Assembly: GCF_000829415.1 (NCBI RefSeq)
Contig: NZ_AP014637.1
Coordinates: 620,001 to 684,000 of the forward strand
DNA: 64,000 nucleotides
Direction: 5' to 3'
From: Pseudomonas sp. StFLB209
GTDB lineage: Bacteria > Pseudomonadota > Gammaproteobacteria > Pseudomonadales > Pseudomonadaceae
How positions within the stretch are numbered: the stretch's first letter is position 1; each line of letters begins with the position of its first letter. Shown piece after piece: positions 55,481 to 64,000 of the stretch. Under the pieces are notes generated by a model. That model had not been told where the DNA came from and did no database searches. It saw only the letters and a program-made list of their open reading frames with translations. Both the position numbers and the translations under genes were made by a program.

Positions 55481-56659
55481 TCACTGGGCCTGCAATGTTT
55501 GCTGGGTACCGACTGTCTGATCGACTATCCGCAAGGCATCGCGGCCGCTGCGTTTGGAGTCGTACAACGCCTTGTCCACCTGCTCAATCAACGCGGTGAG
55601 GCTGACCGGCGGCTCACCGAACAGGTTGGCACCCACACTCAAGGTGACCGGCAACGGTGTCGGAAAGTGGTCTGTCGCGGCCTGCTGAAACTGCTCACGC
55701 AAGGCACTGCTGATGGCCTCGATGGACTCGCAAGACGCATTGCTCAGCAGGATCGTGAACTCATCCCCGCCCAGACGCGCCACCAGATCGCCTTTGGGCA
55801 CCAGCGCACGGATCATCTCGCTGAGCATGACCAGCAGCCGGTCGCCCGCGGCATGGCCATGCAGGTCATTGACCGGTTTAAAGTTGTCGATATCGATCAG
55901 CAGCAAGGCGCCTGGTCTGGCAGCCGAAACGTCGCTGAGCAGACGCACCGCCCGGGCTTCGAACGCGCGGCGGTTATACAGCGCGGTAAGCGGGTCGCGA
56001 GCGGCTAACCGGGCGATCTGCTTTTCACGCTGGTAACGCTCGGTGCCGGTCATCGACACCGCCAACAGCATGATGGCGATCACCCCCTCGACCAGCGAAA
56101 TCTGAATCACATGACCGCGCAACGCCGCCAGATCGACCAGCGTGCCCGGCGCAAACACCGACAGCCCTTTGCACAGGTAGAACAGACCATGGGCCAGCAG
56201 CACAAAGCGCAGTTGCGCCGCGCCGACACTCAACGAAAGGCCATGCGGACGTAGCAGAAAACTGGCCCGCAAGGTCACGATCGAGACCAGCAGCGAGTTG
56301 GCCAGCAGCATGGTTTTCGACCACTGCGGCCCTTCAGGTAATAACAGCATGGCCAGCCACACCCCGGCCAGCCAATACCAGACCCGCGACAGCCTGACCT
56401 CCGTGAAACGTGCCACACCGAGCAGGAACAGCCAGTGCGCCAGCACCAGCAGGCCATTGGCGAACCAGATGCCGATGATCAGGATGCCGCTGTTGCGCAG
56501 CAACGCCAGGCTACAGCCGACGGTGATGGTGGTAAAACCCAGGCTCCAGAACAGTAGCGACGAAGCGCGGACACTGCGCCATTCAATGCCCAGATAGAGT
56601 GCTGCAGAAGCTGCGAGCGCGATAGAAAGGACCAACATGGTTGTTGGATCGAGCGCCAT
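55481..56659 (-). CDS. Membrane-bound diguanylate cyclase
   Basis: 392 residues from ATG 56659 (MALDPTTMLVLSIALAASAA). About six membrane segments in the first ~200 residues, then a GGDEF domain with RLGGDEFTILLSNA, the intact catalytic motif. The position of the RxxD inhibitory site reads PKGD, so product inhibition should be weak or absent. Makes cyclic di-GMP; the input signal is unknown. Confidence 0.85.
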   Translation of the reverse strand: MALDPTTMLVLSIALAASAALYLGIEWRSVRASSLLFWSLGFTTITVGCSLALLRNSGILIIGIWFANGLLVLAHWLFLLGVARFTEVRLSRVWYWLAGVWLAMLLLPEGPQWSKTMLLANSLLVSIVTLRASFLLRPHGLSLSVGAAQLRFVLLAHGLFYLCKGLSVFAPGTLVDLAALRGHVIQISLVEGVIAIMLLAVSMTGTERYQREKQIARLAARDPLTALYNRRAFEARAVRLLSDVSAARPGALLLIDIDNFKPVNDLHGHAAGDRLLVMLSEMIRALVPKGDLVARLGGDEFTILLSNASCESIEAISSALREQFQQAATDHFPTPLPVTLSVGANLFGEPPVSLTALIEQVDKALYDSKRSGRDALRIVDQTVGTQQTLQAQ

Positions 56660-56881
56660 GGACTGCCAAGCCTGTAAGTGAGCAAAAAAAGGGAGGCGAT
56701 TGTAAGCATTTGCAAGGACTTTGGCAGAGTACATCACTCGGGCAATGGCATACATAGCCCCGATCGGCTAAGCCGACGACCGACGACCGACGCCCGGCGT
56801 CGCCAGCCAGCAACCCGCCCCGGCTCGAAGATTTTCGGCTCTATGCTGTCTACTGACCCCCACCCCTCACGGAAAGCCACC

Positions 56882-57415
56882 ATGCAAAGCAAACTGGACC
56901 CGACCACCCGCGACGCCATCGCTTTTATCGAAAGCCTGTGCGAACGCCAACTGATCACCTGGCCAATTGATTTCGAGTTCCATGCGACCACTGATGAAGA
57001 TCTGGCCGAGACCTTCGGCCACTGGTTTGGTGGCCAGCGCTGGGCCGCGCAAGGCGACAGCTTCGTGCAGTTCGGCCAGGACGGCACCGGCTCGCTGTTT
57101 CTGCTGTGGTACTACCCCGGCCTGACTGGCACGCCGCCGGTGGTATTCATGGGCTCGGAGGGCGAGTCGAGCCTGGTGGCAGGCAGCCTTGAGGACTTCA
57201 TCCGCCAGTTGGGCTCGGGGCAGGTGTTCTACGTCGATAGCTGGGTCGAACCTGATGAGGACGATAACCAAGACATGGACTGGCAGGCGCTGGCCGAAGC
57301 GATTGATGAACGCTACGGTCTGAGTGATGAAACTGCGCAGCAATTGGCGGAACAAGCCGCTCGTTTGCACCCGGACTTTACCGGCTGGGTGGAGTCGAAG
57401 GTGGAGTACGTTTGA
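56882..57415 (+). CDS. SUKH-superfamily-like protein
   Basis: 177 residues from ATG 56882. The pattern FVQFGQDGTGSLFLLWYYPG, PPVVFMGSEGESSLVAGSLE, FIRQL resembles the SMI1/KNR4 (SUKH) fold, used by many immunity proteins but also by stand-alone cytoplasmic proteins. No toxin gene is seen next to it. Very acidic centre (EPDEDDNQDMDW). Confidence 0.5.
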   Translation: MQSKLDPTTRDAIAFIESLCERQLITWPIDFEFHATTDEDLAETFGHWFGGQRWAAQGDSFVQFGQDGTGSLFLLWYYPGLTGTPPVVFMGSEGESSLVAGSLEDFIRQLGSGQVFYVDSWVEPDEDDNQDMDWQALAEAIDERYGLSDETAQQLAEQAARLHPDFTGWVESKVEYV

Positions 57416-57522
57416 GCCGACCCGGCCACCGCCCCATGAGCAATCAGCAATAGGTCGGTGCATCAACCAGAAAATCTTGCTGCGGTATTTTGTCGCACCG
57501 CGCCGCAGCAGCCCTTGACAGA

Positions 57523-57570
57523 AAACGCCCGCCAATCCAATGGCGTCAAATGGCTATCACGCGGGCGTTT
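57523..57570. other. Hairpin in the gap before the second chemoreceptor
   Basis: AAACGCCCGC (57523-57532) and GCGGGCGTTT (57561-57570) are a perfect 10-bp inverted repeat with a 28-base loop. TTGACA at 57515 stands just before it. The rest of the 319-bp gap (57416-57734) shows nothing definite. Could be a terminator for the SUKH-like gene, although the T run is short. Confidence 0.45.
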
Positions 57571-57734
57571 CAGCCCTATCGCCTGCTATTTCAGCCACGC
57601 CAATTTCGTCGCCATAGACGTTAAAAAAAGATAAATGGCCCCTGAACTTCACAAAGCCTAACAAGCGAGCTTTGCCTGAAACGGTTAAGGTCTGCGCGCC
57701 AGACCGCCCCCTCCTCCGTAGACAGGCTTTCAGC

Positions 57735-59366
57735 ATGAACCTGAGAAACCTCAATATCGCCCCCCGCTCCTTGCTCTGCTTCGGCTTTTTTGCCCTGTTG
57801 ATTTCGGCTTTCGGACTGTTCTCACTGTACGAGGCCTCCCAACTCAAAGACTCCCGGCAAGTGTTGCAGGACAAGGTGATGCCTGCCGTGAAGGCCATCG
57901 CCAATATTGAAAGCGACCTGCTGACCATCCGCCTTGGCAATACCAACTTGCGTACCGCCCAATCGCCACAAGCACTCCAGGTGGCCCACCAACGCATCAA
58001 GGATGGCCGCGCCAACCTCGAAGCCGATGTGAGGAAGCTCAAGCCACTGCTGACCAACCCGGATGGCCAGAAAGCCTACAGCCAGATGGAGACCAACCTG
58101 ATCGCCTATCTGGGCGTGCATACGCGTTTTCTGGAACTGGTTGAGCAAAAGCGTGAAGACGCGATCAGCGCCATTACCGCGCCGGGTGGCGAGCAGACCC
58201 TGGCAGCCAACCGCCTGAGCAAGGACATCGAAGAGGTCACCCGCCAGGTCGAGCTGATGACCACCCGCTCCGGCGAACGGGCCGACGCGGTGTATGCCGA
58301 GGCGCAGTATGTGACCATCGCCGCGATCATCGTCGCGCTGATTGCCACCCTGGTCCTGGCGGCGCTGTTCACCCGTAGCCTGGTGGCACCGATTGCCCAG
58401 GCGCTAAATGTCGCCGAACAGATTGCCGGCAACGACCTGAGCAAGCCGATCGAGGTGAACGGCAATGACGAGCCGGGCCGCCTGCTCGGCGCCCTGGCGG
58501 TGATGCAGCAGAACCTGCGCCACACGCTGGGCGAGCTGGGCCACTCCTCCAACCAATTGGCATCCACTTCGGAAGAAACCAGCGCGGTCACCGCTGACGC
58601 ACTGCGCGGTATCCAGCGCCAGAACGATGAAATCAACCAGGCGGCCACAGCCATCAATCAAATGAGCGCGGCGGTCGAGGAAGTCGCCCGCAATGCCGCA
58701 CTGGCCTCGGATGCCGCCCAGGACTCGAGCCAGTCGGCCATCAATGGTCGCCAACGGGTCAGCGAGACGGTGGCGGTCATCACCGACCTGCACCATGCGG
58801 TCGGCAGCACCGCCACCGAGATCGACGGTCTGGCCACTCAGGTACAGAACATCAGCGGCGTGCTGGATGTGATTCGCGGCATCGCCGACCAGACCAACCT
58901 GCTGGCGCTCAACGCCGCCATCGAGGCAGCCCGTGCCGGTGAGGCAGGACGCGGTTTTGCCGTGGTCGCCGACGAAGTCCGCGCCCTGGCGCACCGTACC
59001 CAGCAGTCCACCGCCGAGATCGAAAGCATGATTACCTCGATCCAGAACGGTGCTGGCAAAGCAGTCAACGCCATGGGCCTGAGCCGCGAACGCGCCCAGG
59101 AAAGCCTGACGGTCGCAGAAGCCGCCGGCAAAGCGCTGACTGAAATCACCGCCGCCATTGCTCTGATCAACGAGCGCAACATCAGCATCGCCACGGCCAC
59201 CGAAGAACAGGCGCAAGTCGCCCGGGAAGTCGACCGCAACCTGACCAGCATCCGCGACCTGTCGCTGCAGAATTCTGCCGGCGCCAACCAGACCTCGGCC
59301 GCCAGCGGTGAGCTGTCGCAACTGGCGGTAGCGCTGAACGCGATGGTGATGCGCTTTCGCATGTAA
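57735..59366 (+). CDS. Methyl-accepting chemotaxis protein with four-helix-bundle sensor
   Basis: 543 residues from ATG 57735 ([20 protein letters not shown]). A 4HB_MCP-type periplasmic domain (about 35-190; [20 protein letters not shown]), second membrane segment ([20 protein letters not shown]), HAMP and the hairpin [20 protein letters not shown]. Ligand unknown. No C-terminal CheR-binding pentapeptide is seen. Confidence 0.9.
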   Translation: MNLRNLNIAPRSLLCFGFFALLISAFGLFSLYEASQLKDSRQVLQDKVMPAVKAIANIESDLLTIRLGNTNLRTAQSPQALQVAHQRIKDGRANLEADVRKLKPLLTNPDGQKAYSQMETNLIAYLGVHTRFLELVEQKREDAISAITAPGGEQTLAANRLSKDIEEVTRQVELMTTRSGERADAVYAEAQYVTIAAIIVALIATLVLAALFTRSLVAPIAQALNVAEQIAGNDLSKPIEVNGNDEPGRLLGALAVMQQNLRHTLGELGHSSNQLASTSEETSAVTADALRGIQRQNDEINQAATAINQMSAAVEEVARNAALASDAAQDSSQSAINGRQRVSETVAVITDLHHAVGSTATEIDGLATQVQNISGVLDVIRGIADQTNLLALNAAIEAARAGEAGRGFAVVADEVRALAHRTQQSTAEIESMITSIQNGAGKAVNAMGLSRERAQESLTVAEAAGKALTEITAAIALINERNISIATATEEQAQVAREVDRNLTSIRDLSLQNSAGANQTSAASGELSQLAVALNAMVMRFRM

Positions 59367-59445
59367 ACCGATGCGGCTGCCGTAAGGGGCGTCAAAGCGG
59401 TTACCCTGCTGGTCCCTCAATACCAACAAGCGAGTAACCGCCCCG

Positions 59446-60225
59446 ATGAATCTGCAATTGTCCGCAATCACTGCCCTGCTGTTGGGACTGTCCGGTCTGG
59501 TCCAGGCTCAAGAGCCGATCTCGCATCTGGACAGGGTCCAGCAGGCAGGCGAGCTGGCGGTGTGTACCACCGGCGACTACAAGCCTTACACCTATCGGCG
59601 CGCCGATGGCGAGTACGAAGGCATTGATATCAGCATGGCGCGCTCATTGGCGCAAAGCCTGGGCGTCAAGGTCAAATGGGTGCCGACCACCTGGAAGACC
59701 CTGATGCCGGACTTTCTCGCCAACAAGTGCGATATCGGCATGGGCGGGATCTCGGTGACGCTGGAGCGGCAGAAGAAGGCGTTCTTCAGCGACACCCTGG
59801 ATGTGGACGGCAAGATCCCGCTGGTGCGCTGCGTCGATCAGGACAAGTACCAGACCATCGAGCAGATCAACCAGCCGGCGGTACGCCTGATCGAACCGGC
59901 CGGCGGCACCAATGAGGCATTTGCCCGCGCGCACCTGCCCAAGGCGCAACTGGCCTTCCACGACAACAACACCATCTTCCAGCAACTGCTGGATAAAAAA
60001 GCCGACGTGATGATTACCGACTCGTCCGAAGCGCTGTATCAGCAAAAGCGCTTGCCGGGCCTGTGCGCGGTGAACCCGTCGCGCTACATGCAGTACGGCG
60101 AAAAAGCCTACCTGCTACCGCGCGGTGATGCGGACTGGAAGAGCTATGTCGACCAATGGCTGCACCTGAGCAAGGCCACAGGGGCTTACCAGAAGGTGCA
60201 GAGCGAGTGGCTGGCGCTGCCCTGA
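59446..60225 (+). CDS. pheC: Cyclohexadienyl dehydratase-like periplasmic protein
   Basis: 259 residues with a signal peptide (LSAITALLLGLSGLVQAQ). Strong resemblance to P. aeruginosa PheC: TTGDYKPYTYRRADGEYEGI, DIGMGGISVTLERQKKAFFS, PAGGTNEAFARAHLPKAQLA and EKAYLLPRGDADW. The glutamate in DSSEALYQQ stands where the PheC catalytic Glu is expected. PheC makes phenylpyruvate from prephenate or phenylalanine from arogenate in the periplasm. The alternative is a polar amino-acid binding protein, the parent fold; no transporter genes are adjacent. Confidence 0.7.
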   Translation: MNLQLSAITALLLGLSGLVQAQEPISHLDRVQQAGELAVCTTGDYKPYTYRRADGEYEGIDISMARSLAQSLGVKVKWVPTTWKTLMPDFLANKCDIGMGGISVTLERQKKAFFSDTLDVDGKIPLVRCVDQDKYQTIEQINQPAVRLIEPAGGTNEAFARAHLPKAQLAFHDNNTIFQQLLDKKADVMITDSSEALYQQKRLPGLCAVNPSRYMQYGEKAYLLPRGDADWKSYVDQWLHLSKATGAYQKVQSEWLALP

Positions 60226-60747
60226 AGGCTGAAAGCGATAAGCTCAAGGACCTATGATGTCATCAGATAACCATAAAAATCTCACAAGATTTTCTTGGTA
60301 GCCAGACATCATAAAGACAGCGCAACCAACCGGAAGAATGCGACACTAGAGCGCTTGACTATCATTATGAAATCATTCGTTACATAGCCGAATGACTCTG
60401 ATAACATCGTACAACCCGTGATGAGCAAGCGATCAAACCGTATCGCACCTCTATGTTCGAGCCGGGTCACCGTAATGACCCGGCCGTCCCGCTGCAAACG
60501 AAACACAATGAGAGCAGCCTAGAAGGCCTGCCAGCCCTGTTCCTGAATTGTTCGCCTACCTGGCAACGACCCCGGTCGTTTGCCCACGCTGTCGTTTGCC
60601 CTCAAGAAAGCGAGCGGCAGCCAGCGTGCGAACAGTCCAGCAACCTGTCGCCAACGTTCAAGCAGAGGGTCAGATGCGCCGTCAGGCGTGTGTTAGAGCC
60701 TTGTGTCGTCCGGGATTTTCTTGTGAGCAGTCATAGGTGATCCCTAC
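60226..60747 (+). other. 522-bp gap upstream of the gluconate dehydrogenase operon
   Basis: The first half (about 60240-60420) is AT-rich and promoter-like, with several CAT/ATG-rich imperfect inverted repeats such as the TATCATTATGAAATCATTCG stretch; the second half is GC-rich. Small open frames on both strands lack ribosome-binding sites. It probably holds the operon promoter and operators. Confidence 0.4.
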
Positions 60748-61467
60748 ATGTTGTTAAACAAACCGACATCGCGAAGGAAGTTTCTGCTTTCCTCCCTGAT
60801 TGCCTTGCCGGCAATGGGTGTGACCGTCAAAGGCCTGAGTGCCGCGGCCGCCGCAGAGATGATTGCCCCGGGCCTGGACACCTACGCCCCGACCTTTTTC
60901 AGCCCTGGCGAATGGGCATTCGTGCTCGCCGCCACCGACCGCCTGATCCCCGCCGAAGGCCGTGGCCCTGGCGCGCTGGAAACCAACGTACCGGTGTTCA
61001 TCGACCAGCAACTGGCCAGTGACCTGGGCAGCGAGATCTATCTGGAAGGCCCGTTCCCGGCCAACCCGCCGCCAACCATGGGTTACCAGATCCCGTTCAC
61101 CCCGCAGCAGATCTACCGCACGGCGATCAAGGCCGTGAACGCCTGGTGCCAGGAAAAACATCGCGACAACTTCGCGGTGCTGGATGCGCCGGTACAAAAC
61201 GACGTGCTCAAAAAGCTGCAAAGCGGCGAAGTCGACTTCAGGGCCTATGGCGAGGACATCCTCAAGTCCAAGCAGTTTTTCGGTGAGCTGCTGGGCCACA
61301 CCAAGCAGGGCTACCTGGCCGACCCGATCTACGGCGGCAACAAGGGCATGAAAGCGTGGATTGCCATCGGCTTCCCCGGTGCCCGCGCCAGCTACGTCGA
61401 ATGGGTCACCCAGCACAACGTCAAGTACCCCCTCGGTCCGGTCAGTGTCAGCGGCCAGCGCGGCTGA
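60748..61467 (+). CDS. Gluconate 2-dehydrogenase, small (gamma) subunit
   Basis: 239 residues. N-terminal twin-arginine signal (SRRKFLLSSLIALPAMGV) takes the folded complex out. The gluconate 2-dehydrogenase subunit 3 domain follows (FFSPGEWAFVLAATDRLIPA, IYGGNKGMKAWIAIGFPGAR). First gene of a gamma-alpha-cytochrome operon as at PA2264-2266 in P. aeruginosa. Confidence 0.88.
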   Translation: MLLNKPTSRRKFLLSSLIALPAMGVTVKGLSAAAAAEMIAPGLDTYAPTFFSPGEWAFVLAATDRLIPAEGRGPGALETNVPVFIDQQLASDLGSEIYLEGPFPANPPPTMGYQIPFTPQQIYRTAIKAVNAWCQEKHRDNFAVLDAPVQNDVLKKLQSGEVDFRAYGEDILKSKQFFGELLGHTKQGYLADPIYGGNKGMKAWIAIGFPGARASYVEWVTQHNVKYPLGPVSVSGQRG

Positions 61468-61503
61468 CCCCGGAATATTCGCCTTCACGCAAGCAAGGTT
61501 TTT

Positions 61504-63273
61504 ATGGCAAACATTACCAATGACGAAGTCGATGTCGTCGTAGTCGGCCTGGGTTGGGCCGGTTCGTTGATGAGTATCGAGCTGGCCCAGGCGGGCCTCA
61601 AGGTCCGCGCCCTGGAGCGCGGCGAAGACCGTACCAACAAGGACTTCGCCTACCCCAAACCGGCTGACCAGTACGCCTACGGCGTGCGCAACAAGATCAT
61701 GGCGACCCCCAAAGATGCGGCCATGACCGTACGCCACAACACCAGCAGCATGGCGCTGCCGACCCGCAAGTGGGGCGCCTTCGAACCGGGCACCGGCGTG
61801 GGCGGCTCGGGCCTGCACTGGACCGGCGTGCTGATTCGCCCGACGCCGACCGACATCAAGCTCAAGACCTACGCCGACCAGGCCTACAAAAAGGGCGTGT
61901 TGCAGGACGACATGCGCATCGGCGACTTCCCGTTCAGCTGGGAAGAGATCGAGCCGTACCTCGACAAATTCGACATGATCTGCGGCCTGTCGGGCAACAC
62001 CGGCAACCTGCGCGGGCAGATCATGGAAGGCGGCGACCCGTTCGAAGGCCCGCGTTCCAACCCCTACCCGCTGCCGGCGCTGAAAGACACCCTGAACTGC
62101 TCGATGTTCGCCGACGTGGCGCGCAAGCTGGGTTACCACCCCTTCCCCAACCCGTCGGCCAACGTCTCCCAGGCGTGGACCAACCCGTACGGCAACCAGA
62201 TCGCACCGTGCAACTACTGCGGCTATTGCAGTAAGTACCCGTGCCTGAACTACTCCAAGGCATCGCCGCAGACCGCCGTGATGGATGCGCTTAACCGCAT
62301 GGACAACTTTGACTACAAGGTCAACGCCAACGTCCTGAAGGTCGAGCTGCACCCGGACGGCAAGACCGCCAAAGGCGTGACTTATGCCGACGCCGACGGC
62401 AACACTGTGTTCCAGCCAGCGAAAATCGTGGTGCTGGCGGGCTTTCAGTTCGTCAACGTGCGCCTGATGCTGCTCTCCGGTATCGGCCAGCCGTATGACC
62501 CGGTGACTGAAACCGGCACCGTGGGCCGCAACTACGCGTTCCTCAGCAACGGTAACGCGACGCTGTTCTTCAAAGACAAGTTCTTCAACCCGTTCGCCAC
62601 CGCCGGTGCCACCGGGCAGATGTTCAACGACGTATCGCCGGGCAACTTCGACGGCAACGCGGCGGGCTTCATTGGCGGCGCCAAGATTCACAGCTCGCAA
62701 GCCACCGGCGCGCCTATCGGCACCTCGTTGCCGGCCGGCACCGCCGACTGGGGCAAGGGCTGGAAAGAAGGCATGGTCGACTGGTACGGCCACTCGATGA
62801 AGGTCAGCATCACCACCACTTGTATGTCGTACCGCGACCACTACATGGACCTGGACCCGAACTACAAGGACCGCTGGGGCCTGCCGCTGGCACGGATCAC
62901 CTTCGACTGGAAACAGAACGAGCTGAAACTGCAGCAGTACCTGCGCAAGATCGTCCTGGACATCACCAAGGAACTCGGCCCCGACAGTTACACCGAGAGC
63001 TTCCTGGGCATGGACTCGCACTGGGACCTGACCAAGTACGTCTCGACCCACAACGTCGGTGGCGCAGTGATGGGCGACTCGCCCAAGACCAGCGCGCTGA
63101 ACCGCTACCTGCAGAGCTGGGACGTGCACAACGTATTCGTGCCGGGCGGCAACGCTTTCCCGCAGAACTTCCAGGCCAACCCCACCTCCATGATCGGCGC
63201 CATCACCCTGTATGCAGCGCAGGCGATCAAGGAACAGTACCTGAAAAACCCCGGCCCGCTGGTGCAGGCATAA
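61504..63273 (+). CDS. Gluconate 2-dehydrogenase, FAD flavoprotein (alpha) subunit
   Basis: 589 residues, GMC oxidoreductase family. FAD-binding VVVGLGWAGSLMSIELAQAG near the N-terminus; GVGGSGLHWTGVL; a cysteine cluster CNYCGYCSKYPC near 238-249 that suits a 3Fe-4S-type centre; and the C-terminal GNAFPQNFQANPTSMIGAIT with the active-site Asn. Oxidises gluconate (or 2-ketogluconate) in the periplasm; exported with the gamma subunit. It is 36 bp after it. Confidence 0.9.
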   Translation: MANITNDEVDVVVVGLGWAGSLMSIELAQAGLKVRALERGEDRTNKDFAYPKPADQYAYGVRNKIMATPKDAAMTVRHNTSSMALPTRKWGAFEPGTGVGGSGLHWTGVLIRPTPTDIKLKTYADQAYKKGVLQDDMRIGDFPFSWEEIEPYLDKFDMICGLSGNTGNLRGQIMEGGDPFEGPRSNPYPLPALKDTLNCSMFADVARKLGYHPFPNPSANVSQAWTNPYGNQIAPCNYCGYCSKYPCLNYSKASPQTAVMDALNRMDNFDYKVNANVLKVELHPDGKTAKGVTYADADGNTVFQPAKIVVLAGFQFVNVRLMLLSGIGQPYDPVTETGTVGRNYAFLSNGNATLFFKDKFFNPFATAGATGQMFNDVSPGNFDGNAAGFIGGAKIHSSQATGAPIGTSLPAGTADWGKGWKEGMVDWYGHSMKVSITTTCMSYRDHYMDLDPNYKDRWGLPLARITFDWKQNELKLQQYLRKIVLDITKELGPDSYTESFLGMDSHWDLTKYVSTHNVGGAVMGDSPKTSALNRYLQSWDVHNVFVPGGNAFPQNFQANPTSMIGAITLYAAQAIKEQYLKNPGPLVQA

Positions 63274-63285
63274 GGAGCGAGAAAA

Positions 63286-64000
63286 GTGAAATCCAAATCC
63301 CGTTCCCTATTGCTCACCCTGGTGGTGCTGGGTGTGGTCCTGGCGCTGCTCGGCTGGCTGGTCGCAGGCTTGTTGAACCGCTCCGGTGATGCAACCGCGC
63401 AACTGACCCAGCCGGTCACCCCCGAGCTGATCAAGAAAGGTGAATACCTGGCCCGCGCCGGTGACTGTGTGGCCTGCCACACCGCCCACGGCGGCAAGGA
63501 GTTTGCCGGTGGCCGTGGCATCGAGTCACCGATCGGCACCATCTATGCCACCAACATCACGCCCGACAAAGACACCGGTATCGGTGGCTGGACCTACGGT
63601 CAGTTCGAGCAAGCGGTACGCCGTGGCATCAACCACGACGGCACGGCGCTGTACCCGGCGATGCCGTTCCCGTCCTATGCACGCACCAGCGATGAAGACA
63701 CCCAGGCGCTGTATGCCTACTTCATGAATGGCGTGGCCCCGGTCAAACAGGCCAACAAGGCCAATGACATTCCGTGGCCGTTGTCGATCCGCTGGCCTCT
63801 GGCTTACTGGCGCACGCTGTTCTCGCCACTGCCGGAGGATGCCGCCGTGTCGCTCAAGGTATCGACCGATGGCAAAGACCCGCAGATCGCCCGCGGTGCC
63901 TACCTGGTGCAGGGCCTGGGCCACTGCGGCTCGTGCCACACGCCACGGGCACTGACCATGCAGGAGCGCGGCCTGGACGAGAAAAGCGCGACCTACCTGG
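63286..64000 (+). CDS. Gluconate 2-dehydrogenase cytochrome c subunit, partial
   Basis: 238 residues are visible before the window ends. GTG start at 63286 with AGGAG eight to ten bases upstream (VKSKSRSLLLTLVVLGVVLA). N-terminal membrane anchor, then heme sites CVACH near residue 62 and CGSCH near 214; a third is expected beyond the edge. Passes electrons from the flavoprotein to ubiquinone. Confidence 0.88.
   Translation, partial: MKSKSRSLLLTLVVLGVVLALLGWLVAGLLNRSGDATAQLTQPVTPELIKKGEYLARAGDCVACHTAHGGKEFAGGRGIESPIGTIYATNITPDKDTGIGGWTYGQFEQAVRRGINHDGTALYPAMPFPSYARTSDEDTQALYAYFMNGVAPVKQANKANDIPWPLSIRWPLAYWRTLFSPLPEDAAVSLKVSTDGKDPQIARGAYLVQGLGHCGSCHTPRALTMQERGLDEKSATYL

Noticed and set aside
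56882..57415. Immunity protein of a toxin system
   Set aside because: The fold guess is SUKH-like, but no polymorphic toxin, Rhs or VgrG gene is adjacent, so an immunity role is not supported.
60754..63129. 791-residue open frame on the minus strand opposite the gluconate dehydrogenase genes
   Set aside because: It lies antisense to clear GMC oxidoreductase and gamma-subunit genes; high GC at third positions creates long antisense frames. The sequence is Val/His/Arg-rich with no domains.

Overview
The window looks like a Pseudomonas chromosome, probably of the putida/fluorescens side of the genus. It has high GC, the gene order hisS-ispG-rodZ-pilF-rlmN-ndk followed by the isc operon, a sec-tgt-queA cluster ending at tRNA-Leu, several chemoreceptors, and a three-subunit gluconate dehydrogenase. 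It carries one apparently complete prophage.

Region 1 (1-19,980) is core genome, nearly all on the minus strand: the 3'-truncated hisS, isoprenoid (ispG), cell shape (rodZ), pilus assembly lipoprotein (pilF), rRNA/tRNA methylation (rlmN), ndk, the iron-sulfur assembly operon iscR-S-U-A-hscB-hscA-fdx-iscX behind an IscR-type promoter, cysE, trmJ, divergent suhB, a glycine-zipper lipid/envelope protein, secF-secD-yajC, tgt and queA.

Region 2 (19,981-51,919) is a ~31.9-kb prophage in the 3' end of tRNA-Leu(CAA), bounded by the 14-bp duplication at 20,052 and 51,906. It is a P2-type temperate myophage whose tail genes are of the Haemophilus HP1/Vibrio K139 kind (DUF2586 sheath, DUF2597 tube, DUF2590 protein). 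Reading from attR: integrase, early plus-strand operon (Cro-like, CII-like, TOPRIM primase-helicase and small unknowns), two-HTH repressor, Ogr-like late activator, portal and terminase on the plus strand, then the long minus-strand late operon from scaffold through capsid, tail, lysis, tape measure, baseplate and a Kelch-bearing tail fibre. The attL end (20.1-23.4 kb) is an AT-richer accessory segment with four cargo genes of unknown function, an iterated TGTCAGAT block and a set of CACGTG palindromes.

Region 3 (51,920-64,000) is core/variable host sequence: two chemoreceptors, a 24-residue membrane peptide gene, a membrane protein, a diguanylate cyclase, a SUKH-like protein, a cyclohexadienyl-dehydratase-like periplasmic protein, and the gluconate dehydrogenase operon running off the right edge.

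The most important observation for any user is at 30,320-30,358 inside the baseplate J gene: the sequence is a near-perfect loxP core with the flank used in 454 paired-end library linkers. It is most likely a sequencing-library artefact that has passed into the assembly, not biology. The best biological leads are the unknown cargo segment, a canonical A-AAA-AAG frameshift site joining the two tail-chaperone frames, the Kelch propeller on the tail fibre, and an unusually long terminase/portal overlap.
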